Origin: Vibrio qingdaonensis
GTDB lineage: Bacteria; Pseudomonadota; Gammaproteobacteria; Enterobacterales; Vibrionaceae
Length of the DNA: 64,000 nucleotides
Assembly (NCBI RefSeq): GCF_026191675.1
Contig: NZ_JAKRRY010000009.1
Location: 1-64,000, forward strand
Reading direction: 5' to 3'
The notes under the pieces are model-generated. The model had not been told where the DNA came from and did no database searches. It was given only the letters and a program-made list of their open reading frames with translations. Positions 16,621 through 26,417 of the stretch are shown piece by piece (within the stretch, counting starts at the first letter, position 1; every line of letters begins with the position of its first letter). Both the position numbers and the translations under genes were made by a program.

Positions 16621-16660
16621 TGGTGGAGCTGGCGGGAGTTGAACCCGCGTCCAGAAATCA
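16621..16660. other. Predicted attachment site (ssrA 3' end)
   Basis: The tRNA-like 3' end of ssrA is the crossover region used by CP4-57-type integrases, and the integrase gene lies 180 bases away. The exact core cannot be fixed because the second copy, expected at the island's far end, lies outside the window. I found no repeat of this segment between 1 and 16,600. Confidence 0.6.
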
Positions 16661-16987
16661 TTCATCATTGGTACTACATGCTTAGTCGATCTTTAAATTC
16701 ACCAAGTACCTGCGAACCGACACGCTAGTAAATGACTATCCTGAATTAAATTTCGAACTTCATCTCTCAGGCGGGAGAATCCGATCTAGCTGGTTTGGGT
16801 TTGACTCTTTGTTGTTCCCCGTCTTACAAGCGGAAGCTAGGGCAAAGAGGCTCTCAGCAGGTTATTAAGCTGCTAGTGCGTAGTTTTCGTCGTTTGCGAC
16901 TATTTTTTTGCGGCTTTTTACGTGGCCAACCGCCCCACGGCATGCACCTCAGACTTCAAAATTCCTGTCGAATCCTAAATCAGCCCC
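16621..16987 (-). ncRNA. ssrA: tmRNA (trans-translation RNA), island attachment gene
   Basis: The RNA starts GGGGCTGATT and ends with an encoded CCA. Its last 70 or so bases form the tRNA-Ala-like acceptor and T-arm (GGTTCAACTCCCGCC). The resume frame at 16862-16897 reads ANDENYALAA followed by two stops, the Vibrio-type degradation tag. tmRNA with SmpB frees stalled ribosomes and tags the broken protein for proteolysis. The length, 367 bases, is normal. The 3' end is a common integration site, and here the integrase lies directly beside it with the gene restored to full length. Confidence 0.97.
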
Positions 16988-17055
16988 AAGTGTTATTTTT
17001 CATAGTACCAGAAAAGCTAAGCGTGTCTAGTAGTTGAAAGTTCAAGTGGTTAAGA

Positions 17056-17541
17056 TTAGCGCAAGTTACTCTTCATAACGCGTGCTTTGTCTCTTGCCCA
17101 GTCTTTTTCTTTTAAATCTTCGCGTTTATCGTGCAGTTTTTTACCTTTAGCAACACCGACTTTGAGTTTCGCCCAAGAACGAGACCAATACAAAGAGAGC
17201 GCGACTAACGTCATACCTTCGCGATTCACACGACCAATAAGGTTGTCGAGTTCTCGGCGGCGCATAAGTAATTTACGCACACGTGTGGGTTCGGCGACTA
17301 TATGAGTAGAGGCTTGATTTAGCGGGAGTATAGACATACCACTGATATAGGCTTGGCCATCGCGGATAAAAATGTAGCTTTCGACGATGTTAGCTTTGCC
17401 CTGACGAAGTGATTTGACTTCCCAGCCCTGTAGCTCAATACCAGCTTCGATATCATCTTCAATGTGATATTCGTGGCGAGCCTTTTTGTTTTGCGCGATA
17501 GTGTTACTACCCGCTTTATTCTTTGAGTTCTTTTTTACCAT
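17056..17541 (-). CDS. smpB: SsrA-binding protein
   Basis: SmpB binds tmRNA and delivers it to stalled ribosomes. The 161-residue protein matches the family in length and motifs: [29 protein letters not shown], and a basic tail ending [10 protein letters not shown]. It sits directly upstream of ssrA on the same strand, the usual gammaproteobacterial pairing. The gene is divergent from ratA. Confidence 0.98.
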   Translation of the reverse strand: MVKKNSKNKAGSNTIAQNKKARHEYHIEDDIEAGIELQGWEVKSLRQGKANIVESYIFIRDGQAYISGMSILPLNQASTHIVAEPTRVRKLLMRRRELDNLIGRVNREGMTLVALSLYWSRSWAKLKVGVAKGKKLHDKREDLKEKDWARDKARVMKSNLR

Positions 17542-17716
17542 AGTGGCGCCATTATAAGGTGAGTCTGGAGTTTTAGGAAAGGCTTTTGTTTTCGATAGCT
17601 AAATGTATCATGAGTCGTTAGTGCTTTGATATATTTGTTGGGTTGAGTTGTCAACTTGAGCTAACTCGTAGAACTCAGTAGAATCACCATTAGCTTTTTA
17701 TTGTGAGATGTTTTTT

Positions 17717-18145
17717 ATGCAACATGTGACGCGTTCGGCATTAGTAATGTTCAGTGCTGACCAGATGTTTAACTTGGTGAATGATGTTGCCAGTTATCCT
17801 GACTTTCTGCCTGGTTGTTCTGGTTCTCGTGTAATAGAGTCTTCTGGTATGGAAATGGTGGCATCGGTTGATGTGTCGAAAGCAGGCATTAGCAAAACAT
17901 TCACAACAGCGAATACGCTGGTACAAGGCCGTGAAATACTGATGGAATTGGTCGATGGCCCGTTCAAAATGTTGAAAGGGGTCTGGTCTTTTATTCCGCT
18001 TGATGAGCAAGCATGTAAAGTTGAGCTCAAGCTTGAGTTTGAGTTTTCGAGTAAGATGATTGAGCTCGCGTTCGGCAAGATTTTCCATGACGTAACCAGC
18101 AATATGGTGAACTCATTTACCAAGCGTGCCAAAGAGGTGTACTAG
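17717..18145 (+). CDS. ratA: RatA/PasT family START-domain protein
   Basis: This 142-residue protein covers a single START/polyketide-cyclase-like domain, with the family features LVNDVASYPDFLPGCSGSRV and VELKLEFEF. In E. coli, RatA (PasT) has been described both as a factor blocking 70S ribosome assembly and as a coenzyme-Q-binding COQ10-type protein. The ATG at 17717 gives the usual family start (MQHVTRSALV); 17708 is an alternative. It forms a two-gene unit with rnfH, 1 base apart, and is divergent from smpB as in other gammaproteobacteria. Confidence 0.93.
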   Translation: MQHVTRSALVMFSADQMFNLVNDVASYPDFLPGCSGSRVIESSGMEMVASVDVSKAGISKTFTTANTLVQGREILMELVDGPFKMLKGVWSFIPLDEQACKVELKLEFEFSSKMIELAFGKIFHDVTSNMVNSFTKRAKEVY

Positions 18146-18146
18146 C

Positions 18147-18455
18147 ATGAACGTTGATCAACCGCTCATTCACGTTGAAGTCGTTTATGCCTTACCCGAT
18201 GAGCAGCGTGTTTTTACGATTGTGGTTAACCATGAGCTCACCGTTGAAGAAATTATCGAGAAATCTGGCGTATTAGACATTTACCCTGATATTGATCTTA
18301 AGGTTAATAAGGTCGGGGTGTTTAGCCGTAACGTTAAGCTTGATGCAACGGTAAGAGATAAAGATAGAATAGAGATCTATCGTCCATTGCTGGCTGATCC
18401 AAAAGAAATCCGCCGCAAGCGAGCTGAGCAGGCTAAAGCTGCCAAGTCTGCATGA
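18147..18455 (+). CDS. rnfH: RnfH family ubiquitin-like protein
   Basis: This 102-residue protein has the RnfH (UPF0125) beta-grasp pattern: VEVVYALPDEQRVFTIVV, then VGVFSRNVKLDATVRDKDRI and EIYRPLLADPKEIRRKRAEQ. It was once proposed as the antitoxin PasI to RatA; the role remains uncertain. The ATG at 18147 is one base after the ratA stop with GAGGTG upstream, so the two are coupled. An upstream reading from 18126 overlaps ratA and is unlikely. Confidence 0.93.
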   Translation: MNVDQPLIHVEVVYALPDEQRVFTIVVNHELTVEEIIEKSGVLDIYPDIDLKVNKVGVFSRNVKLDATVRDKDRIEIYRPLLADPKEIRRKRAEQAKAAKSA

Positions 18456-18480
18456 GGAACTGGTCAACGAATCGATAATA

Positions 18481-18506
18481 AAAAAGCTCGCATTGCGAGC
18501 TTTTTT
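18481..18506. terminator. Bidirectional terminator between rnfH and bamE
   Basis: AAAAGCTCGC/GCGAGCTTTT form a 10-bp stem with a 3-base loop and T-runs on both strands. It sits between the convergent rnfH and bamE genes. Confidence 0.9.
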
Positions 18507-18507
18507 A

Positions 18508-18867
18508 TTAATTTAGGCTTTCGAAAAACTGGTCGCTGGCTTCGTAGTCGCCAGAAATGTTCGTCAATGTGCCAGTAGCATCAAAATCGACAACAAGATT
18601 ACGCTGAACAGCGTCATCATGTCCTTTCGTTGCGTGGTAGATGTAGTACCACGTATTCGGGTAACCATTTTCGATAAGCATCGGTGAGCCAAGAACAAAG
18701 CGAACCTGTTCTCTTGTCATGCCAAAGCGTAGCTGATCAACGGCATTTTGTTCGACAAAATTCCCCTGATTAATATCAATACGGTAGACGATTTTTTCTA
18801 TTACCGAGCAGCCTGTCAGTAATGTTAAGGCGAGTGGTATTGCTGCCAACCACTTTTTTAATTGCAT
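18508..18867 (-). CDS. bamE: Outer-membrane assembly lipoprotein BamE
   Basis: BamE is a lipoprotein of the BAM complex that folds outer-membrane beta-barrels and works with BamD and BamA. The 119-residue protein has a lipoprotein signal with LLTGC (Cys about 20). Its SmpA/OmlA domain shows [20 protein letters not shown] and NTWYYIYH. It is transcribed alone and faces rnfH. bamA lies about 42 kb away in this window. Confidence 0.96.
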   Translation of the reverse strand: MQLKKWLAAIPLALTLLTGCSVIEKIVYRIDINQGNFVEQNAVDQLRFGMTREQVRFVLGSPMLIENGYPNTWYYIYHATKGHDDAVQRNLVVDFDATGTLTNISGDYEASDQFFESLN

Positions 18868-19025
18868 AGCGTCAATTTACAACTTTGATTTTTTAAACTG
18901 CAGAGATAATAAACAAGGATGAAGCAGATGTAAAAACATGTCTGCTTCATTATGTAAAAAGAGCGCTGATTTATGAGTTAGATTACAATCCTTGTTGAAA
19001 TCTATTGGTTTAGGGAACTAACCCT

Positions 19026-20690
19026 CTAAGCCGCAATCAATAGTTCTTTGGCGTTTGCTAGCGTCGACTCGGTAATTTGGCTACCACCAAGTAGGCGAGC
19101 CAGTTCACTAATTCGTTCGTTTTCGTTTAGCGCGTACATACTGGTTTCAGTTTTATTGCCTTTAGTATTTTTTGTGACAAACAGTTGGTGGTGTCCATGA
19201 CCGGCAACTTGAGGCAAATGGGTGACACACAGGACTTGTGTTGATTCCCCTAGTTTTCTAAGCATCTGTCCAACAACCGCCGCAGTTGGACCACTAATAC
19301 CTACATCCACTTCATCAAAAATAAGGCTTGGTGTATCTACTTTCTGCGCCGTAATGACCTGAATGGCTAATGATATTCGTGATAGCTCACCACCAGATGC
19401 GACTTTAGCGATAGGCTGCATCGGTTGACCCGGGTTAGTTGAGACTAAGAAGATTACGGTATCCATTCCTGTTGGTGAGGGGTGCTCTGGCTGAAAGCTC
19501 ACATCAATAGCAAACTTGGCTTTATCCATGCTGAGCTCGTGCATACTTTGCGAAATCAGCTTGTTTAGTTCTTTAGCGTAACGACCGCGAGATTTGTTGA
19601 GTTTCTCGCATATGCGGACATAGTGTTCAAAAAGGGCGCTGACGTCTTGTTCCTTCGCAGATATTGTTTCATCAGAACAGTCGAGCTGCTCAATTTGATT
19701 GAGCAAACTTTGATGATGTTGATAAAGCTCCTCAGGTAGCACGTGATGCTTGCGAGCGAGCGACATAATTTTAGAAAAGCGTGATTCTACATACGCCATG
19801 CGTTGCGGGTCCACGTCGACTTTATCAAGGTAGTCACGTAGTTCAGCGTTCACCTCTTCAATTTGGATCATTGCTTCTTCAAGCATTGCCGGTAAAGGTG
19901 TAAGCGTAGTATCAAGCTCTGACAGCTGAATGAGTTTGCTGCTAGCACTTTGCAGTAGTGCGAGAGCATTGACATCATCACCCTCGTAAATAATATCAAT
20001 GGCTTGCTGGCATGAAATCGCAAGTTCGCCGCTGTTTGCTAAGCGCTTGTGCTCTTGTTCAAGTTCTGGAAATTCTAGCTCTTCAATCGCGAGTTCGTTG
20101 AGTTCCTTAATTTGATACTCAAGCAGCTGCAATTGAGCTTGGTTATTGGCACTGTTTTCTTTTAGTTTTCTCAATGCAATATCGGCGCTTCGCCAAGTTT
20201 GATAACTATTACGGACTTGTTTTTGTAGGGTGGTATGACCGGCATATTGGTCCAGTAATGAAAGTTGATAGTCGCCTTTCATTAGTTGGTGGTGAGCGTG
20301 CTGCCCGTGAATGTTGATAAGCGTTTGTCCCAAAGATTTAAGTTGGGATAACGGCACAGGGCTACCATTAATGAAGGCGCGAGAGCGACCTTCTTTGGTA
20401 ATGCTTCGTCGCAAGATGCATTCGGTACCATCATAGAGATCGTTGTCTTCTAACCAGCGGGTGGCATGGACATTATTATCAATCATGAAGGCGGCGGTGA
20501 CTTCGGTTTTATCTTCGCCGTTGCGAACCGCACCTGCGTCTGAACGTCCGCCCAAACAGAGGCTCAGTGCATCAATCGCGATGGATTTACCTGCACCAGT
20601 TTCTCCGGTAATGGTGGTCATTCCCGTACTGAGTTCTAACTGCAGAGATTTTACGATAGCAAAATTATTAACACTTAGATGAGACAGCAT
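19026..20690 (-). CDS. recN: DNA repair protein RecN
   Basis: RecN is an SMC-like ATPase that helps repair double-strand breaks. The 554-residue protein has the Walker [15 protein letters not shown] near the N-terminus, a long central coiled coil (about 160-390), and the ABC signature region [14 protein letters not shown] and Walker [14 protein letters not shown] in the C-terminal head. Two LexA boxes lie just upstream (20716-20757), so it is strongly SOS-induced as in E. coli. It lies downstream of nadK with a terminator between them. Confidence 0.98.
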   Translation of the reverse strand: MLSHLSVNNFAIVKSLQLELSTGMTTITGETGAGKSIAIDALSLCLGGRSDAGAVRNGEDKTEVTAAFMIDNNVHATRWLEDNDLYDGTECILRRSITKEGRSRAFINGSPVPLSQLKSLGQTLINIHGQHAHHQLMKGDYQLSLLDQYAGHTTLQKQVRNSYQTWRSADIALRKLKENSANNQAQLQLLEYQIKELNELAIEELEFPELEQEHKRLANSGELAISCQQAIDIIYEGDDVNALALLQSASSKLIQLSELDTTLTPLPAMLEEAMIQIEEVNAELRDYLDKVDVDPQRMAYVESRFSKIMSLARKHHVLPEELYQHHQSLLNQIEQLDCSDETISAKEQDVSALFEHYVRICEKLNKSRGRYAKELNKLISQSMHELSMDKAKFAIDVSFQPEHPSPTGMDTVIFLVSTNPGQPMQPIAKVASGGELSRISLAIQVITAQKVDTPSLIFDEVDVGISGPTAAVVGQMLRKLGESTQVLCVTHLPQVAGHGHHQLFVTKNTKGNKTETSMYALNENERISELARLLGGSQITESTLANAKELLIAA

Positions 20691-20715
20691 TTTCTTTACC
20701 TGTTTATATCAACAT

Positions 20716-20757
20716 TACTGTATATAAGCTCAGTATATACTGTTTCTTTATACAGTA
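20716..20757 (-). promoter_or_regulatory. Two tandem LexA (SOS) boxes upstream of recN
   Basis: TACTGTATATAAGCTCAGTA (20716-20735) and TACTGTTTCTTTATACAGTA (20738-20757) each fit the CTG-N10-CAG operator. The second has the full CTGT-N8-ACAG core. They lie 26-67 bases before the recN start, the position expected for LexA repression. Confidence 0.92.
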
Positions 20758-20812
20758 AAGGTACTGTCTGAATTTTTTATGTGATCAATCGCGGGTTGCT
20801 GAAAATACGATC

Positions 20813-20839
20813 AAAAAAGCCAGCAATACATTGCTGGCT
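20813..20839 (-). terminator. Terminator downstream of nadK
   Basis: AGCCAGCAA/TTGCTGGCT form a 9-bp stem with a 4-base loop, followed on the minus strand by six T. It lies about 28 bases after the nadK stop and separates nadK from recN. Confidence 0.88.
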
Positions 20840-20866
20840 CAATCAATGGGTAGTCAAACCTATGAT

Positions 20867-21751
20867 TTAGAAGAGTTTGCTCGACCAACCCAGCTTGTTT
20901 CTCAGAACATGATAGTAGCTGTAATCTTTAGGGTGGATCAGTTTCAAAACGTTAGGGCTTTGAAAAATATGTATTTCATCGCCTGGTGACACAGGCAGTG
21001 AAATTTGCCCATCACAACTGACCTCTTGAGTGCCCCGGTTATCTGGCGAAACAATGAGTTTGATTCGGCAATTACCGTCGACCACAAGTGGGCGGCTTGA
21101 AAGTGTATGAGGGAACATTGGCACCAAAGATATGGCATTCAGTTTTGCTGAAAGGATTGGCCCGCCGCCGGATAATGAATAAGCGGTTGATCCAGTTGGT
21201 GTCGCCACGATCAAGCCATCTGATCGCTGACTAAATGCAAACGTGTCGTCGATATAGACTTCAAACTCAATCATATGGGCGACTTGACCTGGGTGAAGTA
21301 CCGCTTCATTAAGGGCGGCGTTGTGACTTTTGATTTGCCCATGGCGGTGAATTTCAGTTTCAAGCAAGAAACGCTTTTCTTCGATGTACTCCCCTTGCAA
21401 CACGGCTTCTAACGCTTGCTCGAAGCCTTCAGGGTTGAGATCGGTGAGAAACCCTAAGTTACCACGGTTGACGCCGATGACGGCCACATCAAAGCGTGAT
21501 AGCACTCTTGCGGCGCCAAGCATATTGCCATCACCACCAACGACGATAGCGAGGTCAGCTTCTCGACCAATACGAACTAGGCTAAAAAAATGCTGTCTGG
21601 GAATATCGACAAGAATATCAATCAATCGGTCATCAATAAGGACGTTATAGCCTTTTGATGTAAGCCAATGAAACAATTCTTTATGAGTCTGAATTGCTTT
21701 CTGTGCTCGGGGTTTACCTATGATGGCGATCACCTTAAAGGTGTTTTTCAT
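20867..21751 (-). CDS. nadK: NAD kinase
   Basis: NadK phosphorylates NAD to NADP using ATP. The 294-residue protein has the family's catalytic GGDGN motif ([14 protein letters not shown]), the [11 protein letters not shown] segment and the [16 protein letters not shown] loop. The length matches the E. coli enzyme (292). It is divergent from grpE, an arrangement shared with E. coli, and a sigma-32 promoter for grpE lies in the gap. Confidence 0.97.
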   Translation of the reverse strand: MKNTFKVIAIIGKPRAQKAIQTHKELFHWLTSKGYNVLIDDRLIDILVDIPRQHFFSLVRIGREADLAIVVGGDGNMLGAARVLSRFDVAVIGVNRGNLGFLTDLNPEGFEQALEAVLQGEYIEEKRFLLETEIHRHGQIKSHNAALNEAVLHPGQVAHMIEFEVYIDDTFAFSQRSDGLIVATPTGSTAYSLSGGGPILSAKLNAISLVPMFPHTLSSRPLVVDGNCRIKLIVSPDNRGTQEVSCDGQISLPVSPGDEIHIFQSPNVLKLIHPKDYSYYHVLRNKLGWSSKLF

Positions 21752-21772
21752 ATCACTTCCAAACTTTTAGTG

Positions 21773-21801
21773 CTTGAATCAAAAATCTTCATCCCCATAA
21801 T
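21773..21801 (+). promoter_or_regulatory. Sigma-32 heat-shock promoter of grpE
   Basis: CTTGAA at 21773-21778 and CCCCATAAT from 21793 are 14 bases apart, matching the sigma-32 consensus (CTTGAAA, CCCCAT-T). It lies about 100 bases before grpE and points toward it. Confidence 0.88.
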
Positions 21802-21902
21802 ATACCCAAAGTGTTTATATATGCAGTGTTTGGTATGAAATTAATCCAAGTTTCTCACTTGGCTACCATGCATTGACGTGAATCGAGTATTGCGGAGAGA
21901 CC

Positions 21903-22505
21903 ATGAGCAACGAAGAAAACAAAGTAAATCAAGAAGAACTGCATACGCAAGACGTAGAAATGCAAGATGCAGACGTGGTTGGTTCTGACGCTGATGTTGA
22001 GTGGAATGAAGAATCAGAACGAGATATTCAAGAAGCTAAGATTGCTCAACTAGAAGCAGCATTGTTGTCTAGCGAAGCTAAAATTAAAGAGCAGCAAGAT
22101 TCTGTACTGCGCGCCAAAGCTGAAATGGAAAACATGCGTCGTCGTACTGAGCAAGAAATTGATAAAGCACGTAAATTCGCTTTAAACAAATTCTCGGAAG
22201 AGTTATTGCCAGTAATCGATAACCTAGAGCGTGCGATTGCCGCTGCAGATGCTGAAAATGAGGTGGTAAAACCAATCGTTGAAGGAGTCGAGATGACTCA
22301 TAAAACACTGGTTGATGCGGTCGCTAAGTTTGGCTTAAAGGAAATTAACCCTGAAGGCGAGACGTTTAACCCAGAACTTCACCAAGCGATGTCTATTCAA
22401 GAAAGCGCGGATCATGAAGCAAATACTGTGATGTTCGTCATGCAAAAAGGTTATGAGCTTAATGGTCGAGTGATCAGACCTGCCATGGTTATGGTGTCGA
22501 AATAA
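21903..22505 (+). CDS. grpE: Nucleotide exchange factor GrpE
   Basis: GrpE releases ADP from DnaK and acts as a thermosensor. This 200-residue protein has an acidic, disordered N-terminus (about 1-40), a long dimerising helix ([20 protein letters not shown]) and a C-terminal beta domain ([13 protein letters not shown]...[12 protein letters not shown]). The start has GGAGAG upstream. It is under a sigma-32 promoter, as is dnaK 2 kb downstream; a transporter gene is wedged between them. Confidence 0.98.
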   Translation: MSNEENKVNQEELHTQDVEMQDADVVGSDADVEWNEESERDIQEAKIAQLEAALLSSEAKIKEQQDSVLRAKAEMENMRRRTEQEIDKARKFALNKFSEELLPVIDNLERAIAAADAENEVVKPIVEGVEMTHKTLVDAVAKFGLKEINPEGETFNPELHQAMSIQESADHEANTVMFVMQKGYELNGRVIRPAMVMVSK

Positions 22506-22567
22506 CAAGTAGGGACGCAAATCATTAAGACGAGCGTAAAACTCTATTAGTTTATGTATATCAAAGA

Positions 22568-22596
22568 AATGAAGCCTATTTGGCTTCATTTTTTTT
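22568..22596. terminator. Terminator after grpE
   Basis: AATGAAGCC/GGCTTCATT form a 9-bp stem with a 5-base loop and are followed by eight T on the plus strand, about 60 bases after the grpE stop. Confidence 0.88.
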
Positions 22597-22780
22597 GGTT
22601 GTAAATATCAATAACCATGTATCAATTAGGTTTTTGTATTGTTTCATTGAGGTAACAAAATGTAAAATTAATGCTTTATTTTGAACTTCAGATCTGTAAG
22701 ATGCCCTGAGTTTTCTATTAATAAGAAAGCAAATAACTATAAAAATACAGGGAATCAACACAACATTCTGGAGTCTATGA

Positions 22781-24055
22781 ATGAATAAACCTCTATCCCA
22801 AAAGATCTTTATTGGTCTATTTGCCGGTCTACTGATCGGTACGGCAATTCAATACTTGTTCGCTGGTGTTAGTCTTTTTGACCAATACTTACTTGGTCTC
22901 GCGGAAGGCGTTGGCGGTATGTTTGTATCGTTAATTAAACTTCTAGTGGTACCACTGGTTTATGTGTCAATTGTTTGCGGTATTGTGGAACTAAAAGACA
23001 TCAAATCCTTTGGCCGTTTAGGCGGTAAAACTTTTGCGCTTTATATTCTAAATACGGTAATAGCAATCACGTTTGCACTAACGGTTGGTATGATTGTTCA
23101 ACCTGGTGCGGGAGCAAACCTTGGTGGAACCGTTGCCGCTACGGTTGAGATAACATCAACGACCACGCCTGATATCTTCTCTTTGATTACCAATATCGTA
23201 CCAAGCAACCCTTTCCAAGCATTTGCTAATGGCGACATGCTACAGATTATCTTTATGGCTATTTTGACAGGTCTAGCCATTCAAGCTCTGGATAAGAAAG
23301 GTGGTCCAGCGATTCGTGCCTTTAAGATGGGTAACGATATCATGATGAAGCTGATTGGCTTGGTGATGAGCTTGGCGCCTTATGGTGTATTTGCACTGAT
23401 GATTCAGCTTGGTGCAACTCTAGATGCCGGTACATTGGCGTCGGTTGCTGGTTATGTTGCGTTAGTTGTCGGTATCCTTATTCTATGGATATTCATTGTT
23501 TATCCAATCATGGTTGGTGCAACAACAAAAGTATCGCCTGCCCAGTTTATGCGTGCAACTCGTGAACAAGTCCTGTTCTCGCTATCTACGGCAAGTTCAA
23601 ACGCGACTATCCCGGTAACAATGCGAACACTGACAGATAAAATTGGTGTTTCTAAGTCGGTGGCGGGTTTTGGTGTGCCGTTAGGCGCGACCATGAACAT
23701 GGCTGGCGTTTCCATTTACATCGCGATTGCGACTATCTTTATTGCTAACGCATTTGGTCAGCCTATCCAAATGGCAGACCTAGTCACAATGGGCTTCACT
23801 ATCTTGTTGCTATCCATTGGCGCAGGTGGTGTACCTGGTGGTGGTGTCGTGATGATTGGTGTTCTACTTCATCAACTTGGTTTACCACCAGAAGGCCTTG
23901 CGATTGTTGCTGCTGTTGACCGCATCAATGATATGTTTTGTACCAGCTCGAATGTAGTGGGTGATACGGCGGTGAATACTATCGTAGCGCACTCTGAAGG
24001 TGAGCTTGACTCGGAAGCAGTCAATGAAGCTGCACCCGTTCAAAGCCAAGTATAA
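22781..24055 (+). CDS. Sodium:dicarboxylate/amino acid symporter (DAACS family)
   Basis: This 424-residue inner-membrane carrier has the DAACS (GltP/DctA/GLT-1) fold with about eight membrane helices and two re-entrant hairpins. Family motifs are present: SSNATIPVT (residues 272-280, hairpin 1), NMAG (306-309, Na+ site), GAGGVPGG (347-354, hairpin 2), and DRINDMFCTSSNVVGD (380-395, substrate and cation site). The usual Arg of the last motif is a Cys, so the substrate is probably not aspartate or another dicarboxylate; a neutral amino acid is possible. A terminator lies on each side, so it is a single-gene unit. Confidence 0.9.
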   Translation: MNKPLSQKIFIGLFAGLLIGTAIQYLFAGVSLFDQYLLGLAEGVGGMFVSLIKLLVVPLVYVSIVCGIVELKDIKSFGRLGGKTFALYILNTVIAITFALTVGMIVQPGAGANLGGTVAATVEITSTTTPDIFSLITNIVPSNPFQAFANGDMLQIIFMAILTGLAIQALDKKGGPAIRAFKMGNDIMMKLIGLVMSLAPYGVFALMIQLGATLDAGTLASVAGYVALVVGILILWIFIVYPIMVGATTKVSPAQFMRATREQVLFSLSTASSNATIPVTMRTLTDKIGVSKSVAGFGVPLGATMNMAGVSIYIAIATIFIANAFGQPIQMADLVTMGFTILLLSIGAGGVPGGGVVMIGVLLHQLGLPPEGLAIVAAVDRINDMFCTSSNVVGDTAVNTIVAHSEGELDSEAVNEAAPVQSQV

Positions 24056-24125
24056 GCGCGTAAATAAGAATAACGCCTTAGATAAATACAACGTCGCGAA
24101 AGACGTCGCAGGAAAAGCGAGTTAA

Positions 24126-24151
24126 AAAACGGAGCCTTTGTGCTCCGTTTT
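24126..24151 (+). terminator. Terminator after the symporter gene
   Basis: AAAACGGAGC/GCTCCGTTTT form a 10-bp stem with a 6-base loop and a T-rich end, about 70 bases after the symporter stop. It isolates the gene from dnaK. Confidence 0.85.
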
Positions 24152-24192
24152 CGTTTAAATATGAAAAAAAGCGATTTTTTTTGTCCTCTTCC

Positions 24193-24220
24193 CTTGAAAA
24201 GCGCGTTGCTGCCCTTATCT
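24193..24220 (+). promoter_or_regulatory. Sigma-32 heat-shock promoter of dnaK
   Basis: CCCTTGAAAA (CTTGAA at 24193-24198) is followed after 13 bases by CCCTTATCT, a good match to sigma-32 promoters such as E. coli dnaK P1. It lies about 110 bases upstream of dnaK. Confidence 0.8.
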
Positions 24221-24275
24221 ATGGTTCATACAGAAAACAAACCTTTTTTGAGTTAGTTTTCCAACTGGCTCTAAG

Positions 24276-24290
24276 GCCCCGAGTCGGGGC
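24276..24290 (+). promoter_or_regulatory. Small GC-rich hairpin in the dnaK leader
   Basis: GCCCC-GAGTC-GGGGC forms a short stable stem-loop in the 5' untranslated leader, 42 bases before the dnaK start. It may affect mRNA stability or translation; no known thermosensor class is recognised. Confidence 0.35.
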
Positions 24291-24331
24291 AATAGAAAGC
24301 GTAATAATAGAATTTATTCGGAGATAGTCTG

Positions 24332-26239
24332 ATGGGTAAGATCATTGGTATTGATTTAGGTACTACTAACTCATGTGTTGCTGTTCTAGATGGCGACAAA
24401 CCACGTATACTTGAAAACGCGGAAGGTGAACGCACAACCGCATCGGTTATTGCTTATACAGACGGTGAAACTCTTGTAGGTCAACCTGCAAAACGTCAAG
24501 CAGTAACTAACCCAGAAAACACGCTATTTGCGATTAAGCGTCTGATCGGTCGTCGTTTTGAAGATGAAGAAGTTCAGCGTGATATCGAAATCATGCCTTA
24601 CAAAATCGTTAAGGCTGACAACGGTGATGCATGGGTTGAAGCGAAAGGCCAACAAATGGCTGCACCTCAAGTATCTGCTGAAATCCTGAAAAAAATGAAG
24701 AAAACAGCAGAAGACTTCCTAGGTGAAGAAGTGACTGGCGCAGTAATCACTGTTCCTGCTTACTTTAACGATGCACAACGTCAAGCAACAAAAGATGCGG
24801 GTCGTATCGCAGGTCTTGAAGTTAAACGTATCATCAACGAACCGACTGCAGCTGCTCTTGCTTACGGTCTAGATAAAAAAGGCGGCGATCGCACTATCGC
24901 AGTTTATGACCTTGGTGGCGGTACATTTGATATCTCTATCATCGAAATCGATGAAGTTGAAGGCGAGAAAACATTTGAAGTACTAGCAACTAACGGTGAC
25001 ACACACCTTGGTGGTGAAGATTTCGATAACCGTCTAATCAACTACCTAGTTGATGAATTCAAAAAAGAGCAAGGTATTAACCTTAAAACTGACCCTCTAG
25101 CAATGCAACGTGTTAAAGAAGCAGCAGAGAAAGCGAAAATTGAACTTTCTTCTACTTCTCAAACTGACGTAAACCTACCGTACGTAACGGCAGATGCAAC
25201 GGGTCCTAAGCACATGAACGTTAAAGTGACTCGTGCGAAACTAGAATCTCTAGTTGAAGACCTAGTACAACGTTCTCTTGAGCCACTAAAAGTTGCTCTT
25301 GCGGATGCTGACCTATCAGTAAGCGACATCAACGACGTTATTCTAGTTGGTGGTCAAACTCGTATGCCTATGGTTCAAGCTAAGGTAACTGAGTTCTTCG
25401 GTAAAGAGCCACGTAAAGACGTAAACCCTGATGAAGCAGTAGCAATGGGTGCTGCAGTTCAAGGTGGTGTTCTTGCGGGTGACGTGAAAGACGTACTTCT
25501 TCTAGATGTAACGCCTCTTTCTCTAGGTATCGAGACAATGGGCGGCGTAATGACGAAGCTTGTTGAGAAGAACACAACGATTCCAACGAAAGCGAACCAA
25601 GTTTTCTCTACAGCAGAAGACAACCAAAACGCGGTAACTATCCACGTTTTACAAGGTGAGCGTAAGCAGGCGACTTACAACAAGTCTCTAGGTCAATTCA
25701 ACCTAGAAGGCATCCAAGCAGCACCACGTGGTACACCGCAAATCGAAGTAACTTTCGACCTTGATGCGGATGGTATCCTACACGTATCTGCGAAAGATAA
25801 GTCAACTGGCAAAGAGCAAAAAATCACGATCCAAGCGTCTGGTGGCCTAAGCGACGAAGATATCGAAGCAATGGTTCAAGAAGCGGAAGCAAACAAAGAA
25901 GCGGACAAGAAGTTCGAAGAATTGGCTGCGGCACGTAACCAAGCTGACCAAATGATTCACGGTACTCGTAAGCAAGTGGAAGAAGCAGGCGAAGCCCTTC
26001 CAGCTGAAGAGAAAGAAAAGATTGAAGCAGCAATCGTTGAGCTAGAAACAGCTCGTAAAGGCGATGACAAAGAAGCGATTGACACGAAAGTTCAAGCGCT
26101 AATGGCTGCGGCACAAAAACTAATGGAAATGGCACAACAACAAGCACAAGGTGCTGATGCAGAAGCTGGTGAACAGCCTAAGCAAGAAGACGACGTTGTT
26201 GATGCTGAGTTCGAAGAAGTAAAAGACGAGAAAAAATAA
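24332..26239 (+). CDS. dnaK: Chaperone protein DnaK (Hsp70)
   Basis: DnaK is the ATP-driven Hsp70 chaperone working with DnaJ and GrpE. The 635-residue protein has the ATPase domain ([14 protein letters not shown] at the start, [33 protein letters not shown]), the linker [16 protein letters not shown], the substrate domain and the lid. It ends in the acidic [15 protein letters not shown] tail needed for full activity. The GGAG site is 7 bases before the ATG. dnaJ follows after 332 bases that contain a hairpin and a tandem-repeat element. Confidence 0.99.
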   Translation: MGKIIGIDLGTTNSCVAVLDGDKPRILENAEGERTTASVIAYTDGETLVGQPAKRQAVTNPENTLFAIKRLIGRRFEDEEVQRDIEIMPYKIVKADNGDAWVEAKGQQMAAPQVSAEILKKMKKTAEDFLGEEVTGAVITVPAYFNDAQRQATKDAGRIAGLEVKRIINEPTAAALAYGLDKKGGDRTIAVYDLGGGTFDISIIEIDEVEGEKTFEVLATNGDTHLGGEDFDNRLINYLVDEFKKEQGINLKTDPLAMQRVKEAAEKAKIELSSTSQTDVNLPYVTADATGPKHMNVKVTRAKLESLVEDLVQRSLEPLKVALADADLSVSDINDVILVGGQTRMPMVQAKVTEFFGKEPRKDVNPDEAVAMGAAVQGGVLAGDVKDVLLLDVTPLSLGIETMGGVMTKLVEKNTTIPTKANQVFSTAEDNQNAVTIHVLQGERKQATYNKSLGQFNLEGIQAAPRGTPQIEVTFDLDADGILHVSAKDKSTGKEQKITIQASGGLSDEDIEAMVQEAEANKEADKKFEELAAARNQADQMIHGTRKQVEEAGEALPAEEKEKIEAAIVELETARKGDDKEAIDTKVQALMAAAQKLMEMAQQQAQGADAEAGEQPKQEDDVVDAEFEEVKDEKK

Positions 26240-26369
26240 TTCTTGTTGCTAGGAGTTCAGCCTCCCTGTTTGAGATGTGTATTTTGCAACGCAAAGGATG
26301 CATCTTTATTCCGAGGCAGATCCTCTTAGTGTAAAGAATTCGATTATTTGGATTCTTGAAAAGTGATTT

Positions 26370-26403
26370 ATGCGGGCGTTTAGGGTAACCTTCACGCCCG
26401 CAT
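26370..26403 (+). promoter_or_regulatory. Strong hairpin between dnaK and dnaJ
   Basis: ATGCGGGCGT (26370-26379) and ACGCCCGCAT (26394-26403) form a perfect 10-bp GC-rich stem with a 14-base loop and no T-run. It could be an mRNA-stabilising structure or a partial terminator that lowers dnaJ relative to dnaK. Confidence 0.55.
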
Positions 26404-26417
26404 GTATGTGAATATTG

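Noticed and set aside
17708..18455. ratA-rnfH as a proven toxin-antitoxin pair
   Set aside because: The pairing is conserved in core genomes and the toxin-antitoxin role is disputed, so I annotate families only.
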